Below, piece by piece: positions 16,303-24,370 of a DNA stretch of 35,728 nucleotides. A model generated the notes under the pieces. It made no database searches and was not told the origin of the DNA. It worked only from the letters and a program-made list of their open reading frames with translations. Position numbers and translations under genes: made by a program. This DNA comes from Polaromonas sp. YR568 (lineage in GTDB: Bacteria > Pseudomonadota > Gammaproteobacteria > Burkholderiales > Burkholderiaceae_C), in the NCBI GenBank assembly GCA_945878995.1, contig CAMCUN010000037.1, positions 1 to 35,728 on the forward strand, in the 5' to 3' direction. Within the stretch, counting starts at the first letter, position 1. Each line of letters begins with the position of its first letter.

Positions 16303-17634
16303 TTACCGCAGCATGCAGGGCATCTTTGGGTTGAATTTCCAGCCGGGGATGAGGTACTGCATGGCCATGGCGTCGTTGCGTGCGCTCAAGCCCTGCTGCA
16401 AGTACAGCGCGTGGGCTTGGTTCACGGCGTCCATGTCCAGCTCGACGCCCAGGCCAGGCTTGCGGGGAACTTCGACACAACCGCCCTTGATCTGCAGCGG
16501 CTCGCGGGTGAGGTGTTGGCCGTCTTGCCAGATCCAGTGCGTGTCTATGGCCGTGACCCGGCCGGGCGCGGCCGCCGCACAGTGCGTGAACATGGCCAGC
16601 GAGACGTCAAAGTGGTTGTTGGAATGTGAGCCCCAGGTCAGCCCGTGCATTTGGCACAACTGCGCCACGCGCACCGAGCCTTGCAGGGTCCAAAAATGCG
16701 GGTCAGCCAGCGGGATGTCCACCGACTGCAGCGCGATGCTGTGCGCCATTTCGCGCCAGTCGGTGGCCACCATGTTGGTGGCGGTGGGCAGGCCCGTGGC
16801 GCGGCGAAATTCAGCCATCACCTCGCGGCCAGAGTAGACGCCTTCGGCGCCGCAGGGGTCTTCGGCGTAGGCCACGGTCTGGCGGTGGTCCCGCATCAGG
16901 CGAGTCGCGTCTTTGAGCAGCCAGCCGCCGTTGGGGTCCAGCGTGATGCGGGCCTGGGGAAATCGCTCGTGCAGCGCCACCACGGCCTCCATTTCGTCTT
17001 CACCGCGCAACACCCCGCCTTTGAGCTTGAAGTCCTCAAAGCCGTAGCGCGCTTGCGCGGCCTCGGCCAGGCGCACCACGGCTTGGGTGTCCATGGCCGC
17101 TTCGTGTCGCAGGCGCAGCCAGTCGTCGCCTGCCTCGGGCTCGCTGCGGTAGGCCAAGTCCGTTTTGTGGCGGTCGCCCACATAAAACAGGTAACCCAGC
17201 ATCTGCACCTTGTCCCGCTGCTGGCCCTCGCCGAGCAGGGCGCACAGCGGCACGTCGAGGTGCTGGCCCAGCAGGTCGAGCAGTGCGCATTCCACGGCCG
17301 TCACCGCGTGGATGGCCACGCGCAGGTCAAAGGTCTGCTGGCCACGCCCGCCACTGTCGCGGTCGGCAAAGCGCTGGCGCATGGCGTTCAGCAACGCGTT
17401 GTAGTGGCCTATGGGCTGACCTTCGATCAGCGCGCGGGCGTCTTCCAGGGTTTGGCGAATGTTCTCGCCGCCGGGCACCTCACCCACACCGGTGTGGCCG
17501 GCCGAGTCGGTGATGAGCACCAGGTTGCGCGTGAACAACGGGCCGTGGGCGCCGCTCAGGTTGAGCAGCATGCCGTCGTGGCCGGCCACCGGGATGACCT
17601 GCATGCGGCGAACGAGGGGGGCAGACGGGCTCAT
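16303..17634 (-). CDS. gudD: Glucarate dehydratase (enolase superfamily)
   Basis: 443 residues, full length. Enolase-superfamily residues line up with E. coli GudD: KLK motif (Lys203, Lys205), Asp233 in LDPNGGW, Glu258 in AEDPCG, and catalytic His337 in [11 protein letters not shown]-terminal specificity region includes [16 protein letters not shown] and GVGEVPGGE. It dehydrates D-glucarate (and often L-idarate) to 5-keto-4-deoxy-D-glucarate. It is the first gene of the leftward arm gudD-garR-glycerate kinase-garL-udh. A half-palindromic site related to the one in front of dctP lies 32 bp before the start and probably controls it. Confidence 0.93.
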   Translation of the reverse strand: MSPSAPLVRRMQVIPVAGHDGMLLNLSGAHGPLFTRNLVLITDSAGHTGVGEVPGGENIRQTLEDARALIEGQPIGHYNALLNAMRQRFADRDSGGRGQQTFDLRVAIHAVTAVECALLDLLGQHLDVPLCALLGEGQQRDKVQMLGYLFYVGDRHKTDLAYRSEPEAGDDWLRLRHEAAMDTQAVVRLAEAAQARYGFEDFKLKGGVLRGEDEMEAVVALHERFPQARITLDPNGGWLLKDATRLMRDHRQTVAYAEDPCGAEGVYSGREVMAEFRRATGLPTATNMVATDWREMAHSIALQSVDIPLADPHFWTLQGSVRVAQLCQMHGLTWGSHSNNHFDVSLAMFTHCAAAAPGRVTAIDTHWIWQDGQHLTREPLQIKGGCVEVPRKPGLGVELDMDAVNQAHALYLQQGLSARNDAMAMQYLIPGWKFNPKMPCMLR

Positions 17635-17665
17635 GGAAAACTTAGAGGGTGGCTATAAACGTAAG

Positions 17666-17676
17666 ACATCGTACAA
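17666..17676 (-). promoter_or_regulatory. Candidate GntR/FCD operator upstream of gudD
   Basis: On the minus strand the site reads TTGTACGATGT. It shares TTGTACGA with the full palindrome at 18516-18526 and lies 32 bp upstream of the gudD start, between gudD and the regulator gene. FCD-type GntR regulators bind short palindromes of this TNGT...ACNA kind. Inferred from similarity of the two sites only. Confidence 0.5.
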
Positions 17677-17734
17677 CCTGGTGGGTCACTTGTCAGTGGG
17701 GACAAACCCGGCTGGCTGGCCTCAGGCCTGGGGC

Positions 17735-18463
17735 TCAAGGGCGTGCGGTGTCACCGCGTTTGAGCCGATCCCGGCTGTTGGACAGGTGGGTGCGCATGGC
17801 CGCGCGGGCGGCTTCCACGTCCTGGGCGGCCACGGCGTTGTAGATGCTTTCATGCTCTTGGTTGACGCGGCGCAAATAGCTTTGCCGCTCAGGGTCCGAG
17901 GGCAAGAGGGTGCTCATGCGTGCGCGTGGAATCACGCCCGCGCCCAGCGAGTGCATCAGGTCCCCAAAGTGGTGGTTTTGGCTGGCCCGGGCTATGGCTT
18001 GGTGGAATTGCTGGTCGGCGGTCACGGCGTCGGTGCCTGCTTCCAGCGCCGCGTCAAAGGCCAGCAAGGCGGCGTGCATCTCGGTCAAGTTGTCATCATT
18101 GCGGCGAATGGCGGCCAGGGCGGCGGCTTCGGTTTCGACGCTGATGCGAAATTCCAGCAGGTCTATCACCTCGCGCAGCGTGCCCATGTGTTCAGGGCTG
18201 ATGCGAAAGGAGGGGTGCTGGCTTTTAGGCCGCACAAAGGTGCCCACGCCGTGGCGCGTGTCCACCCAACCCGAGGCTTGCAGGCGCGAGATCGCTTCGC
18301 GCACTACGGTCCGGCTGACGCCAAAGTCCTGCATGATGGCCGCCTCAGTGGGCAGCTTGTCGCCCGCCTGTAGCCGCCCGCTGCGGATTTGCTCGGTCAT
18401 GGCGTTGACCAGTTGCACGGCCAGGCCGCCGGGCTTGCGCAATGAAGTGGTCTTTGAATCCAT
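17735..18463 (-). CDS. GntR-family (FadR/FCD subfamily) transcriptional regulator
   Basis: 242 residues. Winged helix-turn-helix at ~10-75: AVQLVNAMTEQIRSGRL, AGDKLPTEAAIMQDFGVSRT, VVREAISRLQASGWV, GVGTFV. An FCD ligand-binding domain follows (~95-225): TLREVIDLLEFRISVE, EMHAALLAFDAA, ADQQFHQAIARASQNHHF, INAV-type C-terminal helices ending RAAMRTHLSNSRDRL. FCD domains bind carboxylic acids through a metal site with conserved Asp/His residues, consistent with sensing a uronate or aldarate. Placed between the two arms of the island, with candidate operators on both sides, it is the likely local repressor. The ligand is not known. Confidence 0.88.
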   Translation of the reverse strand: MDSKTTSLRKPGGLAVQLVNAMTEQIRSGRLQAGDKLPTEAAIMQDFGVSRTVVREAISRLQASGWVDTRHGVGTFVRPKSQHPSFRISPEHMGTLREVIDLLEFRISVETEAAALAAIRRNDDNLTEMHAALLAFDAALEAGTDAVTADQQFHQAIARASQNHHFGDLMHSLGAGVIPRARMSTLLPSDPERQSYLRRVNQEHESIYNAVAAQDVEAARAAMRTHLSNSRDRLKRGDTARP

Positions 18464-18515
18464 GGGAAATCCCTAGCCGTGTGCCGTGAAATTGTGGTTG
18501 ATAATGAGCCTTCAA

Positions 18516-18526
18516 TTGTACGACAA
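18516..18526. promoter_or_regulatory. Candidate GntR/FCD operator between regulator gene and dctP
   Basis: TTGTACGACAA is an inverted repeat (TTGT / ACAA with a 3-base centre) in the 150-bp divergent gap, 53 bp from the regulator start and 87 bp from the dctP start. It would allow control of the transporter arm and autoregulation of the regulator. The related site at 17666 supports it. Confidence 0.55.
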
Positions 18527-18613
18527 CTGATGACTCGATGGCTGGCGAGTTCTTGGTTTTCCATGCACAAGGCTGCGCCAGTCCTTTTTTTAACCCCCTC
18601 ACAGGAGACATCC

Positions 18614-19597
18614 ATGCCCCTTCGTCGTCACTTACTGGCCACTGCGGCCTCCGCCGTGCTGGCCTTGTCGGTCAGCACCCCAGCCCTGGCGCAAACCGTG
18701 CTCAAGGCCTCGGATGTGCATCCGGCGGGCTACCCCAATGTGGTGGCCATCGAAAATCTGGGTAAAAAACTGGAGGCCTCCAGTGCAGGCCGCTACAAGC
18801 TGCAAATGTTCCCGGGCGGCGTGCTGGGCTCTGAAAAAGAGGTGGTGGAGCAAACGCAAATTGGCGCCATCCAGATTGCCCGCATTTCCCTGGGCATTCT
18901 TGGCCCCGTGGTGCCTGATGTGAATGTGTTCAACATGCCTTTTGTGTTCCGCGACGAGGCGCACATGCGCGCCGTCATTGACGGGCCGGTGGGCAAGGAA
19001 ATTTTGGACAAGATCACCAACAGCCCGGCCCGTCTGGTGGCCTTGGGTTGGATGGACAGCGGCTCGCGCAGCCTCTACACCAAAAAAGAAATCAAGACCC
19101 CGGCCGACCTCAAGGGCTTGAAAATTCGCGTCATGGGCAATCCCTTGTTCGTTGACACCATGAACGCCATGGGCGGCAACGGCATCACCATGGGCCACAA
19201 CGACACCTACAGTGCCTTGCAAACAGGTGTGGTGGACGGCGCTGAAAACAACCCGCCCACCTTGTTCACGGCCAACCACTATTCCACGGGCATGAAGTTC
19301 TACACCCAGACCACCCATCTGATCATTCCCGAAATTTTCGTGATGTCCAAGGTCGCCTGGGACAAGATGAGCCGCGACGACCAGGCCAACATGACGAAAT
19401 TTGCCCGTGAAGCGCAAATGGAGCAGCGTGCCCTGTGGGACAAGAGCGTGGCCGAGTACAGCACCAAGCTGCAAGCGGCGGGCGTGCAGTTCAAGAGCGT
19501 GGATAAAAAGCCCTTTTATGACGCGACTGCCCCTGTGCGCGCCAAGTACGGCAGCCAGTACGCCGAACTGATCAAGCGCATCGAGGCGGTCAAGTAA
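18614..19597 (+). CDS. dctP: TRAP transporter substrate-binding protein (DctP family), probable uronate binder
   Basis: 327 residues with a clear Sec signal (MPLRRHLLATAASAVLALSV, cleavage after ALA at 24-26). The mature DctP fold shows VHPAGYPNVVAIENLGKKLE, GSEKEVVEQTQIG with Glu74, and LKGLKIRVMGNPLFVDTMNAMGG with Arg172, the residue that pairs with the substrate carboxylate in this family. It captures a sugar acid in the periplasm and hands it to DctQM. Relatives in Polaromonas bind glucuronate/galacturonate; that substrate is inferred here from the Udh island. The ATG at 18614 follows AGGAG; a longer upstream frame is not used. Two hairpins separate it from dctQ. Confidence 0.9.
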   Translation: MPLRRHLLATAASAVLALSVSTPALAQTVLKASDVHPAGYPNVVAIENLGKKLEASSAGRYKLQMFPGGVLGSEKEVVEQTQIGAIQIARISLGILGPVVPDVNVFNMPFVFRDEAHMRAVIDGPVGKEILDKITNSPARLVALGWMDSGSRSLYTKKEIKTPADLKGLKIRVMGNPLFVDTMNAMGGNGITMGHNDTYSALQTGVVDGAENNPPTLFTANHYSTGMKFYTQTTHLIIPEIFVMSKVAWDKMSRDDQANMTKFAREAQMEQRALWDKSVAEYSTKLQAAGVQFKSVDKKPFYDATAPVRAKYGSQYAELIKRIEAVK

Positions 19598-19604
19598 GTG
19601 GCCG

Positions 19605-19637
19605 CCGTCCAGCGAGGCTGCATGCCCTTCTGGACGG
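19605..19637 (+). other. Intercistronic hairpin 1 between dctP and dctQ
   Basis: CCGTCCAG (19605-19612) pairs with CTGGACGG (19630-19637) across a 17-base loop, starting a few bases after the dctP stop. No T run follows, so it is not an intrinsic terminator; it may protect the dctP mRNA 3' end. Confidence 0.5.
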
Positions 19638-19658
19638 GGTCCTTCAATCAGTCTGCCT

Positions 19659-19678
19659 GCAAGGCCGCAAGGCCTTGC
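19659..19678 (+). other. Intercistronic hairpin 2 with GNRA-type loop, possible attenuator
   Basis: GCAAGGCC (19659-19666) pairs perfectly with GGCCTTGC (19671-19678) around a GCAA tetraloop, a very stable class of RNA hairpin. It is followed by GTGCTTTTGTGCTT, a broken T run. It lies 37 bp before the dctQ start and may partly stop transcription or halt RNA decay, giving more binding protein than permease. Confidence 0.6.
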
Positions 19679-19715
19679 GTGCTTTTGTGCTTCAACCCAT
19701 TCATTTGTCCCCACC

Positions 19716-20234
19716 ATGCCAGCCCTTTTTGACCGCTTGTATTTGCTCTGCATCTGGGTTTCAGGCCTGGCAATTGTGGTCATGAGCCTCATCATTCCCT
19801 GGGGGGTGTTCACACGTTATGTGCTGGGCACGGGTTCGAGCTGGCCCGAGCCTGTGGCCGTGCTGCTGATGGTGACCTTCACATTTTTGGGGGCTGCGGC
19901 CAGCTACCGCGCAGGTGCGCACATCGCTGTGGGCATGCTCACCGACCGGCTGCCCGCGCCGCTGCAAAAAGCCTGCGCCGCCTTGGTGCATTTGTGCATG
20001 GTGGGCATTTGTGTGTTTGTCATGGTGTGGGGCAGCAAGCTGGTGCTGGGCACCATGGGTCAGACGCTGGGCGATCTGCCCTGGATGGCGGTAGGTTGGA
20101 CCTACTTGCCACTGCCTTTGGGTTCTTTCATGACTTTGCTGTTTGTGCTGGAGCTGCTGATTTGGGGGCCGGCGCATCAACGTGCGGTGGTGACCTTCGA
20201 CCACGAAGGCCCGGCTTCGGTGGAGGCCGTCTGA
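19716..20234 (+). CDS. dctQ: TRAP transporter small permease (DctQ family)
   Basis: 172 residues with four predicted membrane helices: near 8-30 (LLCIWVSGLAIVVMSLIIPW), 45-65 (PVAVLLMVTFTFLGAAASYR), 90-112 (ALVHLCMVGICVFVMVWGSK) and 125-150 (LPLGSFMTLLFVLELLIWG). The motif SSWPEPVAVLLMVTFTFLG matches DctQ. It scaffolds the large subunit in the inner membrane. The dctM start is 2 bp past its stop, so the two are translated together. Confidence 0.9.
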   Translation: MPALFDRLYLLCIWVSGLAIVVMSLIIPWGVFTRYVLGTGSSWPEPVAVLLMVTFTFLGAAASYRAGAHIAVGMLTDRLPAPLQKACAALVHLCMVGICVFVMVWGSKLVLGTMGQTLGDLPWMAVGWTYLPLPLGSFMTLLFVLELLIWGPAHQRAVVTFDHEGPASVEAV

Positions 20235-20236
20235 CC

Positions 20237-21520
20237 ATGGATGCGCTGGTTCTGATTGGCAGTTTCGTGGCCCTCATGCTGCTGGGCATGCCCGTGGCCT
20301 TTGCGCTGGGTCTGGCGGCCTTGATGGGCGCCCTTTGGATAGACCTGCCGCTGGACGCGGTGATGATTCAAATGGCCAGCGGCGTGAACAAGTTTTCCCT
20401 CTTGGCCATTCCCTGCTTTGTGCTGGCCGGTGCCATCATGGCCGAGGGCGGCATGTCCCGGCGCTTGGTGGCATTCGCAAGCGTGCTCATTGGTTTTGTA
20501 CGGGGCGGCCTGTCGCTGGTCAATATCCTGGCTTCGACTTTTTTTGGCGCCATCTCTGGCTCGTCGGTGGCCGACACCGCCTCGATTGGTTCGGTGTTGA
20601 TTCCCGAGATGGAGAAAAAGGGCTATCCCCGACCGTTTTCCACCGCAGTGACGGTGAGCGGCTCGGTGCAGGCCATTTTGATTCCGCCCAGCCACAATGC
20701 GGTCATCTACTCGATGGCCGCGGGTGGTTCGGTGTCGGTGGCGGCGCTGTTCATGGCCGGGGTGTTCCCGGGCCTGCTGCTGGGCCTGAGCCTGGCGATT
20801 TACTGCCTGTATGTGGCCCGCCGCGAAAACTACCCCAAGGGCGAGGTCATTCCCTTGAAGCAGGCGCTGAAAATCTGCGCCGAGGCCCTGTGGGGGCTGG
20901 CCACCATGGGCATCATTTTGGGCGGCATCCTCAGCGGGGTGTTCACGGCCACCGAGTCGGCATCCATCGCGGTGGTGTGGGCCTTTTTTGTGACCATGTT
21001 CATTTACCGCGACTACAAGTGGCGGGATTTGCCCAAGCTGATGCACCGCACGGTCAAGACCGTGACCATTGTCATGATCCTGATTGGCTTTGCAGCCAGC
21101 TTTGGCTACATCATGACCTTGATGCAAATCCCGCTGAAGATCACCGCCGTGTTCACGGCGCTCAGCACCGAGCCCTGGGTGATCCTGGCCTGCATCAACC
21201 TCATGCTGCTGGTGCTGGGCACCTTGATGGACATGGCGCCGCTCATCCTTATCCTCACGCCCATCTTGCTTCCTGTCATCAAGACCATAGGCGTGGACCC
21301 GGTGCACTTTGGCATGATCATGATGGTCAACCTGGGCATAGGCCTGATCACGCCGCCGGTGGGGGCGGTGCTGTTTGTCGGCAGTGCCGTGGCCAAGCTC
21401 AAGATTGAGCAGGTCGTCACGGCCATGAAGCCCTTTTTTGTGGTCTTGCTGCTGGTGCTCATGCTGGTCACCTACGTGCCGCAAATATCGCTGTGGCTGC
21501 CGCGCACCATGGGACTGTGA
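20237..21520 (+). CDS. dctM: TRAP transporter large permease (DctM family)
   Basis: 427 residues and about 12 hydrophobic helices. DctM hallmarks are present: MLLGMPVAFALGLAALMG, LLAIPCFVLAGAIMAEGGM, FFGAISGSSVADTASIGSV, STAVTVSGSVQAILIPPSHN and LGTLMDMAPLILILTPILLP, then MIMMVNLGIGLITPPVGAVLF. This subunit carries out sodium-coupled substrate translocation. The ATG at 20237 is chosen because the preceding in-frame sequence is the dctQ gene read in another frame. The hydroxyacid dehydrogenase gene starts 6 bp after the stop, so transport and catabolism share a transcript. Confidence 0.93.
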   Translation: MDALVLIGSFVALMLLGMPVAFALGLAALMGALWIDLPLDAVMIQMASGVNKFSLLAIPCFVLAGAIMAEGGMSRRLVAFASVLIGFVRGGLSLVNILASTFFGAISGSSVADTASIGSVLIPEMEKKGYPRPFSTAVTVSGSVQAILIPPSHNAVIYSMAAGGSVSVAALFMAGVFPGLLLGLSLAIYCLYVARRENYPKGEVIPLKQALKICAEALWGLATMGIILGGILSGVFTATESASIAVVWAFFVTMFIYRDYKWRDLPKLMHRTVKTVTIVMILIGFAASFGYIMTLMQIPLKITAVFTALSTEPWVILACINLMLLVLGTLMDMAPLILILTPILLPVIKTIGVDPVHFGMIMMVNLGIGLITPPVGAVLFVGSAVAKLKIEQVVTAMKPFFVVLLLVLMLVTYVPQISLWLPRTMGL

Positions 21521-21526
21521 GAGCGC

Positions 21527-22528
21527 ATGAGTCTGCCCATGGTGCTGGTCACACACCCGCGCGATCGCTTGCAGACTTACTTTGGCGAGCAGGCGCTTTC
21601 CCGGCTCGCGCAGGTGGCCAGCGTCAAGCTCAACCCGCACGCGCACGACTGGTCGGGGCCTGAGCTGGTGGCGGCGGCCCAGGGCTGCGATGTGCTGATC
21701 GCTTACCGTCAGACGCCGCTGGATGCTGATTTTTTTGGGGCTGTGCCGCAGCTGCTGGCCGCTTTGCGTTGCGCGGTGGACATCCGCACCATTGACGTGG
21801 CGGCAGCCAGCCGTGAAGGCGTGCTGGTCAGCCGCGCCAGCCCTGGCTTTGGCCCAGCCGTGGCCGAATGGGTGATGGGCGTGATGATTGACCTGGCCCG
21901 CCACATCACCGATGCCAGCACCGCTTACCGGCAGGGCTTGCTGGTGGAGCCGCGCATGGGGCGAGAGTTGCGCGGTGCCTGCGTGGGCATCATTGGCTAT
22001 GGCGAGATTGGCCGCCGCCTGGCCCGCCTGGCCCAAGCCTTTGGCATGCGGGTCTGTGTCCACGACCCCCATGTGCAGCCTCCAGACCCGTCGCTTGACG
22101 CCTTGGCCCTGCCCGACTTGCTGGCCCAGGCCGACCATGTGGTTTGTCTGGCGCCTGCCTTGCCCGAGACCGACAAGCTTATCAATGCCCAGGCCCTGGC
22201 CTGCATGAAGCGCACGGCGTATTTCATCAACGCCTCGCGTGGCCAGTTGGTGGACGAAGCGGCCTTGCTGCAGGCCCTGGACCAGGGTGCGATTGCTGGC
22301 GCTGCGCTCGATGTGGGCATGGCCGCCGACCAAATGCCCTCTCCCGCCCTGGCCCGCCATCCCCGGGTGATTGCCACGCCCCATGTGGGCGGCCTCACGC
22401 CCGAGGCCATTGCGCATCAGGCGCTGGAAACGGTGGCGCAGGCCACGGCGGTCTTGCAAGGCCGCATTCCGCCGGGCGCGGTCAATGCCGAGCAGGCCAG
22501 CCGAATTTTCAGGCGTTTTGCATTGTGA
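21527..22528 (+). CDS. D-isomer-specific 2-hydroxyacid dehydrogenase
   Basis: 333 residues. NAD-binding GYGEIGRRLA with GYGEIG at 158-162 region, catalytic Arg238 in NASRGQLVDE and His286 in TPHVGG. The position of the usual catalytic Glu (DVFxxEP) is occupied by DVGMAADQMP, with Asp268, marking a divergent subfamily. Family members reduce 2-keto acids such as glyoxylate or hydroxypyruvate. In this island it could reduce hydroxypyruvate (tautomer of tartronate semialdehyde) or act on an aldarate intermediate; neither is shown. Its stop overlaps the next start (GTGA), so it is co-translated with the amidohydrolase. Confidence 0.83.
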   Translation: MSLPMVLVTHPRDRLQTYFGEQALSRLAQVASVKLNPHAHDWSGPELVAAAQGCDVLIAYRQTPLDADFFGAVPQLLAALRCAVDIRTIDVAAASREGVLVSRASPGFGPAVAEWVMGVMIDLARHITDASTAYRQGLLVEPRMGRELRGACVGIIGYGEIGRRLARLAQAFGMRVCVHDPHVQPPDPSLDALALPDLLAQADHVVCLAPALPETDKLINAQALACMKRTAYFINASRGQLVDEAALLQALDQGAIAGAALDVGMAADQMPSPALARHPRVIATPHVGGLTPEAIAHQALETVAQATAVLQGRIPPGAVNAEQASRIFRRFAL

Positions 22529-23352
22529 GCCGGCTCACCTTGGCCGTGCCGCCCGGCGCCTGTGATTGCCACATTCATGCCTATGACGCGGCCTATCCCC
22601 TGGCGCCCACTGCCACGTTCAAGCCGCCGCATGCACCCTTGAGTGATTACCTTCCCATTTTGCAGGCCCTGGGCCTGTCTCGGGTGGTGGTGGTGCAGCC
22701 GACGGGCTACGGCTTTGACAACCGCTGCACGCAAGCGGCGGTGGCCGCGCTGGCGGGTCGCGCGCGCGGCGTGGCCATGCTGCCTGCCACGGTGAGCGAG
22801 GCTCAGTTGCAGCGCTTACACGCCGCCGGATTCAGGGGTGTGCGCACCATGATGTTGGCCGGCGGCCTGATGACTTGGGACGATTTGCCCACCCTGGCGG
22901 ACAAAGTCAGGCCCTTGGGCTGGCACTTGAATGTGCAGTTCGACGGCCGCGAATTCGAGCAGCGGCTGCCCGTGCTGCTGGGCCTGAAAGTGCCGCTGGT
23001 GATTGACCATCAAGGCAAATTCTTGGTTCCACCCACCCCGCAAGAGCCGGCTTTTCAAGCGCTGTGCCGATTGCTGGAGGCCGGCGGCACGTGGGTCAAG
23101 CTGTCGGCACCCTACGAGACCTCGCGCACGGGAGCGCCGCACTACGAGGACGTGGCGGCGCTGAGCCGCCACCTCGCAGCGCATTACCCTGAGCGCTGCC
23201 TGTGGGGCAGCAATTGGCCCCACCCCAACCAACACCCTGCACCCTCTAGCGCAGCCCTGCTCAGCTTGTTGCCCAGCTGGCTGGCCCGGGCCGGTGACCT
23301 GCAGCGCATCTTGGTGGACAACCCAGCCGCGCTTTACGGGTTTGAGGCCTGA
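22525..23352 (+). CDS. Amidohydrolase-family protein, probable aldarolactone isomerase or lactonase
   Basis: 275 residues from a GTG start overlapping the previous stop. HxH motif in CDCHIHAYD (His16, His18), then PTGYGFDNRCTQAAVAAL, GFRGVRTMML, LVIDHQGKFLVP, VKLSAPYETSR and LWGSNWPHPNQHP. This is the COG3618 branch that includes 2-pyrone-4,6-dicarboxylate lactonase and galactarolactone isomerase. Asn230 occupies the spot that is Asp (GTDWPH) in many members. Together with udh and a beta-propeller lactonase this suggests action on glucaro- or galactaro-lactone. It cannot be told from sequence alone whether it hydrolyses or isomerises the lactone. Confidence 0.78.
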   Translation: MSRLTLAVPPGACDCHIHAYDAAYPLAPTATFKPPHAPLSDYLPILQALGLSRVVVVQPTGYGFDNRCTQAAVAALAGRARGVAMLPATVSEAQLQRLHAAGFRGVRTMMLAGGLMTWDDLPTLADKVRPLGWHLNVQFDGREFEQRLPVLLGLKVPLVIDHQGKFLVPPTPQEPAFQALCRLLEAGGTWVKLSAPYETSRTGAPHYEDVAALSRHLAAHYPERCLWGSNWPHPNQHPAPSSAALLSLLPSWLARAGDLQRILVDNPAALYGFEA

Positions 23353-23377
23353 AGCCAGCTTTTTTCACCTCTTAACC

Positions 23378-24370
23378 ATGCCCTATGTTTATGTCTCCAA
23401 TGCCGACAGCGGCGACATCACGGTCCTGCACCTGGCCGCCGGTGGTGAGCTGAGGCTGCAAAGCCGCCTGGAACTGGGCGGCAGACTCATGCCCATGGCG
23501 CGCCATCCATCGCGGCCCCTGTTGGTGGTGGCCAGGCGCAGCGCGCCCATGGCCGCACTCAGCTTGGCCGTGGACCCGGCCACTGGCGAGGTGCATCTCC
23601 TGGCCGAAGCGCCGCTGCCCGCCAGCATGGCTTACCTGAGCATGGACGCCAGCGGGCGCTGGCTGCTGGCCGCGTCCTATCCGGACCACCTGCTGACGGT
23701 CAGCCCTTTGCACCAGGATGGCCGCGTGGGCGACGTGGCCCAGACGCTGCCCACCGGTCCCCATGCCCACGCCATCGTGGTTGCGCCGTCCCACCGGCAT
23801 GTGCTGGCCACCTCCTTGGGGGGCGGGCTTCTCATGGTTTTTGACTGGGATGCAGGCACCGGCAGGCTCAGCCCCGCACAGCATTGGCATGCACGCCCCG
23901 GCGCAGGCCCTCGCCACCTTCGCTTTGACCGGCATGGCCGCTTTGTGTACCTGCTCAATGAACTCGACGCCAGCCTGGATGTGCTGAGTTGGAACCCGGC
24001 ACAAGGCCGCCTGAGCCACCTGCAAACGGTGAGCAGCTTGCCGCCAGGTTTCACAGGCCAGCCTTGGGCTGCTGACCTGCACCTCACGCCCGATGGTCGG
24101 CAGCTCTACAGCAGCGAACGCAGCTCCAGCACCCTGGCGCATTTTGCGGTGGACCCGATCACCGGCCTGCTCAGTGTCCAAGGCCACACCAAGGCGGAGG
24201 CGCAGCCCCGTGGCTTTGCCATCGACCCTGCGGGCCGGCAGCTGTTGGTGGTCGGCGAGCTTTCGCACCACCTCAGCCGCCTGTCCATTGACCCAGACAG
24301 CGGACAATTGAAATTTGAACAACGCATCCAGGTGGGGCAAGGTCCCAACTGGGTGGAAATCTTGCCATGA
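23378..24370 (+). CDS. Beta-propeller lactonase (6-phosphogluconolactonase-like), probable aldarolactonase
   Basis: 330 residues made of repeating propeller blades: [103 protein letters not shown] and the ending [10 protein letters not shown]. This is the lactonase family of E. coli Pgl (YbhE). No phosphogluconate genes are adjacent, whereas Udh makes aldarolactones, so hydrolysis of these is the more likely role here (inference). The ATG at 23378 begins the conserved blade; longer frames read through the preceding gene. Its stop overlaps the garD start by ATGA. Confidence 0.82.
   Translation: MPYVYVSNADSGDITVLHLAAGGELRLQSRLELGGRLMPMARHPSRPLLVVARRSAPMAALSLAVDPATGEVHLLAEAPLPASMAYLSMDASGRWLLAASYPDHLLTVSPLHQDGRVGDVAQTLPTGPHAHAIVVAPSHRHVLATSLGGGLLMVFDWDAGTGRLSPAQHWHARPGAGPRHLRFDRHGRFVYLLNELDASLDVLSWNPAQGRLSHLQTVSSLPPGFTGQPWAADLHLTPDGRQLYSSERSSSTLAHFAVDPITGLLSVQGHTKAEAQPRGFAIDPAGRQLLVVGELSHHLSRLSIDPDSGQLKFEQRIQVGQGPNWVEILP

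Noticed and set aside
18632..19813. 393-residue minus-strand open frame opposite dctP
   Set aside because: Shadow of the DctP gene; no recognisable domain and no start signal.
20177..22459. 760-residue open frame on the minus strand opposite dctM and the hydroxyacid dehydrogenase gene
   Set aside because: His/Gln/Arg-rich, low-complexity translation typical of antisense of GC-rich genes; the plus strand encodes clear conserved families over the whole span.
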